Below are positions 25,866 through 34,143 of a stretch of 64,000 nucleotides of DNA, piece after piece. Numbering within the stretch: the stretch's first letter is position 1; each line of letters begins with the position of its first letter. Position numbers and translations under genes: made by a program. Where the stretch lies: positions 124,001 to 188,000 of the forward strand of contig NZ_JAGIAW010000002.1 of NCBI RefSeq assembly GCF_017744655.1, written 5' to 3'. Source of the stretch: Devosia sp. (GTDB lineage: Bacteria > Pseudomonadota > Alphaproteobacteria > Rhizobiales > Devosiaceae). The notes beneath the pieces are model-generated. The model did not search any database. It had not been told where the DNA came from and was given only the letters and a program-made list of their open reading frames with translations.

Positions 25866-26672
25866 CTAATCATCCAACCCCTCCAAAAACTCCAGCACCA
25901 CCCCATTGAACAGCGCCGGCCACTGCACCGGCGCAAAGTGGCTCACGCCGGCCATCTCGACATACCGCCCCCCCGGCACAGTCTCGGCGATATATCGCGC
26001 ATGCTCGGCCCGAATGAACTCATCCCGCTCCGCCTGCGCCACCGTCACCGGCACCTCAATCTTCCTCAAATCCTCCGCCAAATAATCCGGTTGGCTCCCT
26101 TGCATCACCTGCAGTTTTGCACTCATCTCGTCGAACCGCTCCGGATGCGGTGACAGCGCCGCATAATCCTTCTGATGCCGCGCCAAACACTTCCCGATCG
26201 TGTCGGTAAACTCAAACGGCAGCGTCCCACTCGGATCGACATTGCAGGCAAAGAAAAACACCCCGGCCACGCGCTCCGGCGCCGCCTTGGCCATGGCAAG
26301 GCCCGTACAAGCCCCATCGCTCCACCCGACGACGGCCACGCTGTCGACCTCCAGCCGATCCAGCACCGCAAAGGCATCCTCGGCAAATTGGCCATAGGAA
26401 AACGCCCCGCCATCCCAAGAACTGCGCCCGTGCCCCCGACTATCGATCACCACGACGCGATAACCCGCCTCGATCAGCGCCGGCACTTGAAAGCCAAAAT
26501 TGTTGGAATTCCCCATGCCGCCATGCAGCAAAAGCACCGCGGGCCCCTCGCCAAAACTGGCGAACCACACGCGCGCACCGTCGCGCTCCAGCGTCTCGCC
26601 CCCTGCCGGCAGGGCAGGGGGACCGTTCTGTGCAAAAAGGTCGAGGCCGTCGTCCTGGAAAGTGTTTTCCAT
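25866..26672 (-). CDS. Alpha/beta-hydrolase
   Basis: A 268-residue hydrolase. It shows the oxyanion motif LLHGGMGNS, the nucleophile elbow GWSDGA (Ser), the acid residue in QAERDEFIRAEHARYI and catalytic His in MAGVSHFAPVQWP. The order and spacing are those of esterases, lipases and haloperoxidase-like enzymes. The substrate is unknown. Two ATGs (26675, 26672) follow GGAGGG; I use the inner one for spacing. The GH43-like gene starts upstream on the same strand, so it may be the last gene of the arabinoside locus. Confidence 0.82.
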   Translation of the reverse strand: MENTFQDDGLDLFAQNGPPALPAGGETLERDGARVWFASFGEGPAVLLLHGGMGNSNNFGFQVPALIEAGYRVVVIDSRGHGRSSWDGGAFSYGQFAEDAFAVLDRLEVDSVAVVGWSDGACTGLAMAKAAPERVAGVFFFACNVDPSGTLPFEFTDTIGKCLARHQKDYAALSPHPERFDEMSAKLQVMQGSQPDYLAEDLRKIEVPVTVAQAERDEFIRAEHARYIAETVPGGRYVEMAGVSHFAPVQWPALFNGVVLEFLEGLDD

Positions 26673-26740
26673 CATGTCCCTCCATCTGTGACACCGCCGC
26701 GACGAGTGCACAAAACAGCTTTCGACTAACGCGTGTCTCC

Positions 26741-26774
26741 TGAAAGTAGTGACCGGTTCAGGACAAAGACATGC
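26741..26774. repeat. Recurrent intergenic motif (GAAAGTAGTGACCGGTT type)
   Basis: TGAAAGTAGTGACCGGTTCA then GGACAAAGACATGC. It matches the unit at 22537-22572 with two single-base gaps. Confidence 0.55.
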
Positions 26775-26791
26775 GCTTTATCGGAGAGACT

Positions 26792-27733
26792 TTATCGCAG
26801 AAGCGGCAGGTCTACCGGAATATCGCGTTCGAGCACCAGCACGCCGTCCTGCACGGTCAGCCGCCCATGATGGATCACCGTCGCCCGCGACCGCGCATCC
26901 GGCGGCCCTTCCTTGTGCCCCAGCTCGTCCCATTCGGGATGTGTGAAGTAGTAGAGCGCCCCATGATCGCCGACCACGACCACCTGAGCATGGCGCATGA
27001 ACTTGCGATCCAGCGCATCCGCACCCGGCTCACCGCCGACAATCCCCTGTCGCACCCAGTTCTTCGTATCGTCTGAGCGATAAACGGCCTGGCCCCGCCA
27101 TTCATCGACGATCAGCCAGTAAAACCCGCCGAGCCGAAATACATTCGGTCCCTCATGCGGCGGCGCATCCGGCGATCCCGGCAGCACCAGCCCTTCGAGT
27201 TTCCAGTCGAACATATCCGTGCTGGTCGCGCTCCAGGTGCTCGATCCCTGGCCCTCGTCCTTGTACCACATGCGCCAAAGCCCATCCGGGCTTTTGAAAA
27301 CGCAGGCATCGATGCAGTTCGTGCTCGACAGCGTCAGCGGCCCCACCCGCGTCCAGTTTTCGAGATCATCGCTGACAAAATGCGTGATCGTCCGCGGCAC
27401 TTTCCAATGCGTCGGCACCCCGGTGATATAGCTGAGGAACATGTGATACCGCCCCTCGGCAAAGATCACCTCCGGCGCCCAATGGGTATTGAGCCCAAGA
27501 TCCCCCGGCGCATCGAGCCCCTTTACGGTGTCCCGATAGTGCCAGCTCGCCCCATCATCGGTCGAAACCGCGATTCCAATCGGCGATCCGTGGATCCACG
27601 AAAACCCCTCGCCCCCGGCCGCAGCCCGGCGATTGGTATAAAACATCCACCACTCATTGGTGCCTTCCCGCCGGATCACCGTCGGATCGGCCGCCCCATC
27701 CTCGATGGGATCACGAAAGATCGGCGCGCTCAT
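26792..27733 (-). CDS. GH43-like five-bladed beta-propeller protein
   Basis: A 313-residue protein without a signal peptide, so it is cytoplasmic. It reads as a glycosidase-type propeller: FRDPIEDGAADPTVIRREG (Asp near the start), WWMFYTNRRA, GLNTHWAPEVIFAEGRYHMFLSYI, then DACVFKSPDGLWRMWYKDEG, GPNVFRLGGFYWLIVDEWRG. The repeated D-P and W/Y-M/F-F-Y patterns and E residues fit GH43/GH130-like enzymes. The exact family and sugar are not certain. It sits downstream of the peptide-type importer and near GH51, which suggests trimming of imported arabinosides. Confidence 0.7.
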   Translation of the reverse strand: MSAPIFRDPIEDGAADPTVIRREGTNEWWMFYTNRRAAAGGEGFSWIHGSPIGIAVSTDDGASWHYRDTVKGLDAPGDLGLNTHWAPEVIFAEGRYHMFLSYITGVPTHWKVPRTITHFVSDDLENWTRVGPLTLSSTNCIDACVFKSPDGLWRMWYKDEGQGSSTWSATSTDMFDWKLEGLVLPGSPDAPPHEGPNVFRLGGFYWLIVDEWRGQAVYRSDDTKNWVRQGIVGGEPGADALDRKFMRHAQVVVVGDHGALYYFTHPEWDELGHKEGPPDARSRATVIHHGRLTVQDGVLVLERDIPVDLPLLR

Positions 27734-27755
27734 AATCTCTCCACTCGCTCGGTTT

Positions 27756-27822
27756 TCCCCTCGCCCCTTGCGGGAGAGGGACAGACTTTTCGCGTTCAGC
27801 GAAAAGTCAGGGTGAGGGGTTC
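27756..27822. repeat. Dispersed repeat, family 3 (long copy)
   Basis: CCCCTCGCCCCTTGCGGGAG, then AGGGACAGACTTTTCGCGTT, CAGCGAAAAGTCAGGGTGAG. It is nearly identical to 15824-15893. It fills the gap between the transporter ATPase and the GH43-like gene. Confidence 0.85.
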
Positions 27823-27850
27823 TCTCCTCCGCAGGGTGCTGCTGGTGGGC

Positions 27851-28771
27851 CTAAACGCCCGCGTAAACCCGCACTTCCCGCCCATCGGGCTTGGTCACAA
27901 GCTTCCCCGCCTGTCCCACCAGATCGCCCGCCGCCTTCACCATCTCCGGATCGGTCGCGAGCTTCCCGTCCCCTGCATCGTCGGTAGACAGCACCGAAGC
28001 CTTCAGCAGCTTCGAATAGGGATGCTGCGGATTATCCAGCACCGTCCGCGCATCGCCCATCTCAACAATCCGCCCGCGCTGCATGATGATCAGCCGGTTG
28101 GAAATGTAATAGGCCGTCGCCAGGTCATGCGTGATGTAGATGACCGACACCTTCAGGTCATCCCGCAGGCTCTTGAGCAGGTTGACGATGCTCATCCGCA
28201 GCGATGCGTCCACCATCGACACCGGCTCGTCGGCAATCAGCAGCGGCGGATTGGGGATCAGCGCCCGCGCAATGGCGCAGCGCTGCAATTGCCCGCCGCT
28301 CATCTCATGCGGAAACCGCCCGCGAACCTCTTTAAGGCTCAACCCCACCTTCTGCAGCGCCTCGTCCATGGCCCGGTCGATCGCCGCCCTGTCCGAAGTC
28401 TGCAAAAACCGCCGCGCCGTGCTTTCGAGATACCGCTCGACTTTCTTCAGCGGATTGAACGCCTCAAACGGGTTCTGAAACACCGGCTGCACCTGGCTCA
28501 TGAAAGCCAGTTTTTCCGCCCGCCCGCCATACCGCGATACCCTCTTCCCGCGAAACAGGATTTCTCCCTCGCTCGGGTCTTCCAGCCCCAAAATCATCCG
28601 CGCCAGCGTCGTCTTGCCCGACCCGCTCTCCCCGATAATTGTGAAAATCTCGGGGTTCTCCGCCGAGAGCGAAAAACTCGCATCCATCACCGCATCAACG
28701 GTCTTCCGCCCAAAGATCCCGCCCATGGTGAAACGCTTGGATACGTCGCGCACATCGAGAAGCGTCGTCAT
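27851..28771 (-). CDS. Peptide/oligosaccharide-type ABC transporter ATPase (DppF-like)
   Basis: A 306-residue ATPase: Walker A IIGESGSGKTTLAR (about 46), signature EMSGGQLQRCAIARAL, Walker B LLIADEPVSMVDASLR and a Dpp/Opp-type C-terminus (NPQHPYSKLLKASV). The frame is open upstream, but ATG 28771 overlaps the stop of the preceding ATPase as ATGA. It forms the second ATPase of a five-gene importer with the genes up to 33832. Confidence 0.9.
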   Translation of the reverse strand: MTTLLDVRDVSKRFTMGGIFGRKTVDAVMDASFSLSAENPEIFTIIGESGSGKTTLARMILGLEDPSEGEILFRGKRVSRYGGRAEKLAFMSQVQPVFQNPFEAFNPLKKVERYLESTARRFLQTSDRAAIDRAMDEALQKVGLSLKEVRGRFPHEMSGGQLQRCAIARALIPNPPLLIADEPVSMVDASLRMSIVNLLKSLRDDLKVSVIYITHDLATAYYISNRLIIMQRGRIVEMGDARTVLDNPQHPYSKLLKASVLSTDDAGDGKLATDPEMVKAAGDLVGQAGKLVTKPDGREVRVYAGV

Positions 28772-29796
28772 GCCATCACTCCCGATGGTGCACTGGCCCC
28801 AACCAGCGGTTTCACGTCCTGCCAGCGCCAGCAGGCAGTCCGATGGTCCGGTCCCACCTGTTCCATCGGCGGCACGTCCTGGCGGCATTTATCCACGGCC
28901 AAGGGGCAACGCGGATGGAACCGGCACCCCTGCGGTGGATCAGCCAGGTTCGGCGGCCGCCCTTCGAGCGCCGGTCGCTGCTTCACGTCGCCAATGCGCG
29001 GCAAGCTCGCCACCAGATGCGCCGTATAGGGATGCTTGGGCGCAAAAAACATGTCCCGCGTCGGCCCCTCTTCGACAAGCCGCCCCGCATAAATAATGCC
29101 CACCCGGTCAGCCACATTCGCATGCACGCTCATGTCATGCGTCACGAACACCACGGCCGCGTTCATCTCCTTCTGGATGTCGCGGATAAGGCTCAGCACC
29201 TCTTTCTGCACCACCACGTCGAGCGCCGTCGTCGGCTCGTCGGCAATGATGAATTCGGGATGGCACACCGTCGCGAGCCCGATGGTCACGCGCTGCCGCA
29301 TGCCCCCAGACAGTTCATGCGGATAGGCCTTCAACACATCCGGCGGCAGCTTCAACCGTGCCAGATGCGCAATCACCCGGTCTTCAAATGCCTTGCCCGT
29401 CAGCCCCATCGGCCGCGAGGCGAAATCATGAAAGGTCCGTCCGATGCGCCGCACCGGGTTAAGCACGCTCATCGAGCCCTGCATGATGTAGCTCAGGTGC
29501 TTCCAGCGCACCGCCTCGATCTGCTTGGGCGTCGCGGTGGCGACATCGATCGGCCCATTCTTGAAATCGAACTTGACCGATCCTTCGACCACCTTCAGCG
29601 GTGGCCTGATCGCGGCGGCCAGCACCTTGATGAAGCTGGTCTTGCCCGAAGAACTTTCCCCGGCAATACCATAGACCTCGCCCTTGCGCACGGTCATGGT
29701 GATCCCGTCGACCGCCCGAACCTCCCGGCTCACGCCAAAGTAGTTCATCTGGTAATAGGCCTTCAGGCCTTCGACTTTAACGATATCCTCAGCCAT
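28768..29796 (-). CDS. Peptide/oligosaccharide-type ABC transporter ATPase (DppD-like)
   Basis: A 342-residue ATPase with Walker A AGESSSGKTSFIK, signature ELSGGMRQRVTIGLA and Walker B FIIADEPTTALDVV. The C-terminal oligopeptide-transporter domain contains the Cys-rich PPQGCRFHPRCPLAVDKCRQ, which in Dpp/Opp ATPases can carry an iron-sulfur cluster. It pairs with the ATPase downstream. It starts 4 bases after the permease gene. Confidence 0.9.
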   Translation of the reverse strand: MAEDIVKVEGLKAYYQMNYFGVSREVRAVDGITMTVRKGEVYGIAGESSSGKTSFIKVLAAAIRPPLKVVEGSVKFDFKNGPIDVATATPKQIEAVRWKHLSYIMQGSMSVLNPVRRIGRTFHDFASRPMGLTGKAFEDRVIAHLARLKLPPDVLKAYPHELSGGMRQRVTIGLATVCHPEFIIADEPTTALDVVVQKEVLSLIRDIQKEMNAAVVFVTHDMSVHANVADRVGIIYAGRLVEEGPTRDMFFAPKHPYTAHLVASLPRIGDVKQRPALEGRPPNLADPPQGCRFHPRCPLAVDKCRQDVPPMEQVGPDHRTACWRWQDVKPLVGASAPSGVMA

Positions 29797-29800
29797 GGCC

Positions 29801-30658
29801 TCAAGCCCCCATGCGGCGCAGGCGGCTGCGCGGGTCGATATATTCGTTCATGCTGACAGCCAGCAGGAACAGCCCCAGGAAGGTCATGACGATCAGGATC
29901 ACCGGTATGACGATCCACCACCACACCCCGACGACCATCGCCGAGTGCGAATTGGCCCAGTAGAGAACGGTGCCGATGGTGGGATTGTTGATATTGGTGA
30001 AGCCAAGCACAGCCAGCGTCACCTCCATGCCGATCGACCAAAGCATGTTGTTCATGAAGGTCGAAAACACGATCGGCATCACATAGGGCAGGTGCTCTTC
30101 AAGCAGCACTTTTCGCGTGCTCATCCCGGCAAACACGGCATGCCGCGTAAATTCGCGATGCTTCAGCCCCAGCGCCACCGAGCGGATCAGGCGGGCGTCA
30201 AACGGCCAGCCGAAACAGGCCAGGATCAGCGCCATGGTAAAGCTGTCCATGTTGTTGCGCAGCACGAAGTAGAACAGCACCAGGATCGGGAAAATCGGCA
30301 CGGCGACGAAAATGTCGTTGATGAACATCAACACCCGGTCGACCCAGCCGCCGAGATAGCCGGCCGCCAGCCCCACCGTGATGGAGATGATGCGGCTCAG
30401 CACGGCGACGGTAATGCCGAAGATCAGGCTGTTCTTGAACGCCGCCGAAAGCTGCCAGAACAGCTCCTGCCCGCGCGAATTGGTGCCGAACCAATACTGC
30501 GCCGAGGGCGGCTGGTCGGGAATGGCCATGTAGATCATGCTCGGATCGACTGGCGAAAAGAACGACAGCGATGCGAAGATCACCATGATGCCGACGAGCA
30601 CCAGCCCGATGGCGAATTCCACATTGTAGCGGATGAGGTCGCGAAAAACGGCGAACAT
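29801..30658 (-). CDS. ABC transporter permease (DppC-like)
   Basis: A 285-residue inner-membrane protein. The N-terminal anchor FAIGLVLVGIMVIFASLSFF is followed by a periplasmic stretch (QYWFGTNSRGQELFWQL) and a five-helix core with the EAA-like loop (ARLIRSVALGLKHREFTRHAVFAGMSTRKVLLEEHLP). It starts at ATG 30658, right after the stop of the partner permease. The open frame upstream of that overlaps the partner and is ignored. Confidence 0.88.
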   Translation of the reverse strand: MFAVFRDLIRYNVEFAIGLVLVGIMVIFASLSFFSPVDPSMIYMAIPDQPPSAQYWFGTNSRGQELFWQLSAAFKNSLIFGITVAVLSRIISITVGLAAGYLGGWVDRVLMFINDIFVAVPIFPILVLFYFVLRNNMDSFTMALILACFGWPFDARLIRSVALGLKHREFTRHAVFAGMSTRKVLLEEHLPYVMPIVFSTFMNNMLWSIGMEVTLAVLGFTNINNPTIGTVLYWANSHSAMVVGVWWWIVIPVILIVMTFLGLFLLAVSMNEYIDPRSRLRRMGA

Positions 30659-30662
30659 GGCT

Positions 30663-31667
30663 CTACTCCGCCCGAACGCGCGGATCGAGCAGCGGGTGCA
30701 GCAAGTCCACGATGAAGATTGCGAAGGCCACGGCCGTGATCGACACGGTGCAGACGGCGAGGACGGTCGAATAGTCGCCGGCATTCACCGCATCGACGAG
30801 GAGCGAGCCCATGCCGGGATAGTTGAACACCTGCTCGGTGATGATCGTGCCCGAGAAGACACCGCCTATGACCATGGCGAGCGCCGTCACCTGCGGCACC
30901 AGCGCATTGCGCATCACATAGGCGCCCACGATGGTGTCGCGCTTGACCCCGGCGAGTTCCGCGTAGGTGACATAGTCCTCGGTGACGATGTTGGAAACGA
31001 GCGCCCGCATGCCGATGAACCAGCCACCGAGACCCACCAGCACCAGCGACAGCGCCGGCAGCAGCGAGTGCTGTAGCACCGAGAGAATGAAGGGCATGGT
31101 CCAGCCCGGCCGCACATCCATCCCGAAACCGCCCGAAATCGGCAGCACCGGCCAGAGGAAGCCGAAGATGATCAGGATGATGAAGGCGACGATGTAATAG
31201 GGGATCGGCTGCAGGCCCATGGTCACGATACCAAAGGCCTTGAAGAAGCGGTTGTTCTGGAAGTACCCGGCAAGGCCACCCATCAGGTTGCCGATGATGA
31301 AAGTGATGACGGTTGAGGTCAGCAACAGGCCCAGCGTCCAGGGCATGCCGCGCATCACCAGTTCCATGGCGGGGGTAGGGAAGGCCATAAGCGACGCCCC
31401 GAGGTCACCCTGCAGCAGTCGCGTCCAGAAGTTGAAATACTGGGTCAGCATCGGCTGCCCAGTCCCGAACATCGCCGTCAGCGCCTCGCGCGTCGAAGCA
31501 ATGGCTTCAGGCGACAGGTTCGATCTGGCCGAAAGTCGCCCCAACACCTGTTCCACAGGGTCGATGGGCGAAAGATACGTCACGAGAAACATGGCCGAAA
31601 CGCCGAAGAATATCACCGCCAACATCAGCAGCGCGCGCTTCGCCACGAAATAGAAATAACCTTGCAT
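30663..31667 (-). CDS. ABC transporter permease (DppB-like)
   Basis: A 334-residue permease with an N-terminal helix (ALLMLAVIFFGVSAMFLVTYL), the long periplasmic first loop typical of DppB, and the EAA-like loop VTYAELAGVKRDTIVGAYVMRNALVPQ. It is the first membrane gene after the binding protein, separated by a 236-base gap containing a repeat. Together with 29801-30658 it forms the membrane channel. Confidence 0.88.
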   Translation of the reverse strand: MQGYFYFVAKRALLMLAVIFFGVSAMFLVTYLSPIDPVEQVLGRLSARSNLSPEAIASTREALTAMFGTGQPMLTQYFNFWTRLLQGDLGASLMAFPTPAMELVMRGMPWTLGLLLTSTVITFIIGNLMGGLAGYFQNNRFFKAFGIVTMGLQPIPYYIVAFIILIIFGFLWPVLPISGGFGMDVRPGWTMPFILSVLQHSLLPALSLVLVGLGGWFIGMRALVSNIVTEDYVTYAELAGVKRDTIVGAYVMRNALVPQVTALAMVIGGVFSGTIITEQVFNYPGMGSLLVDAVNAGDYSTVLAVCTVSITAVAFAIFIVDLLHPLLDPRVRAE

Positions 31668-31748
31668 ACGGACTCCTCACCGTCCTTGCCTATCCGGTGG
31701 GGCCCAGCCTTCGGCCGATGGGGCGCCGAAGCAGTCTCCTCCACTGCA

Positions 31749-31772
31749 TGTCACCCCGGCGCAGGCCGGGGC
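31749..31772. repeat. Dispersed palindromic repeat, family 1 (short copy)
   Basis: TGTCACCCCGGCGCAGGCCG followed by GGGC, in the gap between binding protein and permease. Such hairpins can stabilise the upstream mRNA, which would fit a highly expressed binding protein. Confidence 0.65.
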
Positions 31773-31903
31773 CCAGCTCCCACCCAGTCGGGCGGGGTGG
31801 TCTATTTGTCCCGGGACTGACCACGGGAGAAAACTCATGAGGAGCGCAGTCACCCGCGCCCCTCAGAGTGGTCCGGCTTTCGCCGGGCCACCAGGGAGGA
31901 CGC

Positions 31904-33832
31904 TTACGCCCCTGCGACAGGCGTAATCTGGGTGAAGATGTACCGACCGTTCGACCAGTTGGTCACCGGGTTGGCATAGTTGTTTTCCGCGTTCGGCCAG
32001 CCGGTCCAGTACTTGTTCGACTGGATGGAGAACACGTTGTAGGCCATGATCGGAATATTCGGCATTTCTTCGAGATGCAATTTCACGAAGTCGTGGCCGT
32101 ATTCGATGCCCTTGGGGTCGTTGAAGTCGATACCGCGGATCTTCTCGATGATTTCGTCGAGACGCGGATCCTTCCAGCGCATCCAGTTGCGATCCGGCTG
32201 GCTGGCACCCGGCTCGGCGACATAGGCCGAGTGGTAGCTGTCCATGAAGAACGACAGGTCGGGGTGACCGCCCCAGGTTTCCACGGCCCAGGCAATATTG
32301 CACTCGTAATTGCCCACGCGCTGGCGGCCCCAGGTGTCGGCGTCGACTTCGGCCTGTGCGCCGATCCCGTTCTGGGCCCAGGTCTGCGCAATGATCACGC
32401 CAAGACGGTTGACCACGCCTTCCTGTGGCACCATCACCGAGAAGGTGAAAGGCGTGCCATCAGGCTGCATCCACTGGTTGCCGTTCTTGGTGAAGCCGGC
32501 GGCCGTCAGCAGTTCTTCCGCTGCCGGAATATTCTGCTTCCACCAGCCATAGCCAAAGGCATTGCGCACCGCGGTTTCGTCGGTTGGCACGGCATCGCCG
32601 AACTGGCCGCGCACCATGTCTGCGATCTGCATGCCGACATTTGGATCGTAGGGCTTCACCTTGCTGGTGCCCGTATCGATCTCGTAGTTGATCATGAAGT
32701 CCTGCAGCGGCGCATGGTAGTCACGCGGATGCGTACCGGTCGGCGGCACCGAGATGGCGGACAGCGTTGCCGCACCGCGATAGGACGCCATCGACATGGC
32801 GCGTGCATCGAGCATCAGCGCCAGAGCCCAGCGGACGCGCTTGTCCTGGAATTTCGGGTTCTGGTGGTTGAAGATCGCCATCACCAGCGTCGGATCGGGA
32901 TGGGCATAGGGGAAGCCTGGGAACCAGCCCTGGATCTGCGGATCCTGCTGCACCACCGAGAATGTGCCTTCCGGCGTCAGGTCGTGCACCATGTCGAGAT
33001 TGCCGTTGCGGATCTCGATCAGGCGGTTATCGGTCGAAATGTTGTTGCGGTAGATGACATATTTCGGCTTCGGCTCGGCAATCATGCCCATGGCCGTGCG
33101 CTGCCAGTCTTCGCGCTTTTCCCAGATGTACCAGGTGCCGTTCGGATCGAACGAATGCAGCGTGTAGGGCCCGATGGAGACCGGCGGGTTCGCGTCGTAG
33201 CTGAGAATGTCTTCGACGCCCTCGTAAACATGCTTCGGCATGATCCAGGCGGCGGTCCAGCGCACCGAGAACAGCGTATGGAAACGCGAATTGGGTTTCT
33301 TGAGCTTGAAGTGGACCGTGTACTTGTCCGGTGCGGTGACTTCTTCGACCTGGTTGGAGAAGGCGCCATTATAGGGCGTGCCGGGCGTTGCGGCCTGCTT
33401 CTGAACTGTGAAGACCACGTCGTCGGCGGTGAATTCGACGTCGTCGCTCCAGTAGATGCCCTGTTTGAGCTTCACGGTCATTTCCGAGAAGTCTTCATTG
33501 TACTGCCAGAGATCGTCGGCCAGCGAATTATAGACCGCGTTCTCGCTCGCGCCTTCGACGCCAGCATCGGGATCGATGAACCACAGCGTGTCCGTCGTCA
33601 GGTTGTGCAGGCCGTTGGAAGTGCCATTGCCCGCGCCCACGGCCCACAGGTTGAACCATGCCGGGTTGCGGATGATCCCTTCGGGATTGTGCACGATAAC
33701 CGTTTCATTGCGCGGAAACTGCGTCAGGTCCGGGGCGCTGCCCTCGGCATCCTGAGCAAAGGCCAGGCCCTTGCCGGCGGCCATAAGGGCGCCCAGCGCC
33801 GTCGTCCCGATAAGGAAACTACGTCTATCCAT
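31904..33832 (-). CDS. ABC transporter substrate-binding protein (peptide-type, family 5)
   Basis: A 642-residue periplasmic binding protein. The N-terminus MDRRSFLIGTTALGALMAAG, then KGLAFAQ, is a Tat-like signal (RRSFL). The SBP family 5 core includes KLKQGIYWSDDVEFTADDVVFT. GGGAGGA precedes the ATG 33832, while an ATG inside that site is not used. The neighbouring GH51 and GH43-like genes suggest arabino-oligosaccharides rather than peptides, but this is inferred from context only. Its promoter carries two TGATACAAA boxes. Confidence 0.9.
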   Translation of the reverse strand: MDRRSFLIGTTALGALMAAGKGLAFAQDAEGSAPDLTQFPRNETVIVHNPEGIIRNPAWFNLWAVGAGNGTSNGLHNLTTDTLWFIDPDAGVEGASENAVYNSLADDLWQYNEDFSEMTVKLKQGIYWSDDVEFTADDVVFTVQKQAATPGTPYNGAFSNQVEEVTAPDKYTVHFKLKKPNSRFHTLFSVRWTAAWIMPKHVYEGVEDILSYDANPPVSIGPYTLHSFDPNGTWYIWEKREDWQRTAMGMIAEPKPKYVIYRNNISTDNRLIEIRNGNLDMVHDLTPEGTFSVVQQDPQIQGWFPGFPYAHPDPTLVMAIFNHQNPKFQDKRVRWALALMLDARAMSMASYRGAATLSAISVPPTGTHPRDYHAPLQDFMINYEIDTGTSKVKPYDPNVGMQIADMVRGQFGDAVPTDETAVRNAFGYGWWKQNIPAAEELLTAAGFTKNGNQWMQPDGTPFTFSVMVPQEGVVNRLGVIIAQTWAQNGIGAQAEVDADTWGRQRVGNYECNIAWAVETWGGHPDLSFFMDSYHSAYVAEPGASQPDRNWMRWKDPRLDEIIEKIRGIDFNDPKGIEYGHDFVKLHLEEMPNIPIMAYNVFSIQSNKYWTGWPNAENNYANPVTNWSNGRYIFTQITPVAGA

Positions 33833-33941
33833 TCTGTATCCTCCCATGGGCGAAATGCCTCCCGCATTTCGCTTCTCGGCACCCTCCAGCGCCGTTATAA
33901 GTCATACTTAACTGAGGGGTAGGCGATGTCAATCACTTGCG

Positions 33942-33970
33942 TGATACAAATCGGATAACATGATACAAAA
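33942..33970 (-). promoter_or_regulatory. Tandem TGATACAAA boxes upstream of the importer operon
   Basis: TGATACAAATC begins at 33942 and TGATACAAAA at 33961, 19 bases apart on one face of the DNA, about 110 bases ahead of the binding-protein start. The same word occurs as a palindrome upstream of the GH51 gene (35683-35696). I infer a common operator. The cognate regulator is not proven. Confidence 0.5.
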
Positions 33971-33976
33971 ATAAGA

Positions 33977-34002
33977 GAGGCACATCGTTGCCGATGTGCC
34001 TC
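33977..34002 (-). terminator. Intrinsic terminator downstream of the GH51 gene
   Basis: A perfect 11-bp stem, GAGGCACATCG (33977-33987) and CGATGTGCCTC (33992-34002), with loop TTGC. Read leftward it is followed by TCTTATTTTTG. It lies about 140 bases beyond the GH51 stop and would insulate the importer promoter. Confidence 0.7.
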
Positions 34003-34095
34003 ATTTTCACCGTTGGGAGACGGTGAACGTTAACAGTCTGCGAGCCAAGTCGTCGCACTTGGCCGTGCTCAGTGTTGGCACAATCACGGTCCCTT

Positions 34096-34130
34096 TACCT
34101 CCCTTGATGGGGGAGGGCGGGAGGGGCCAA
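34096..34130. repeat. Dispersed repeat, family 3 (short copy)
   Basis: TACCTCCCTTGATGGGGGAG then GGCGGGAGG, just beyond the GH51 stop codon. Similar to the unit at 46967. Confidence 0.5.
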
Positions 34131-34143
34131 CCAGCGCGAAGCT

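Noticed and set aside
31868-33922. Long rightward frame of 684 codons opposite the binding-protein gene
   Set aside because: Antisense shadow; the protein has no recognisable segment and the minus-strand gene has a signal peptide, ribosome site and family motifs.
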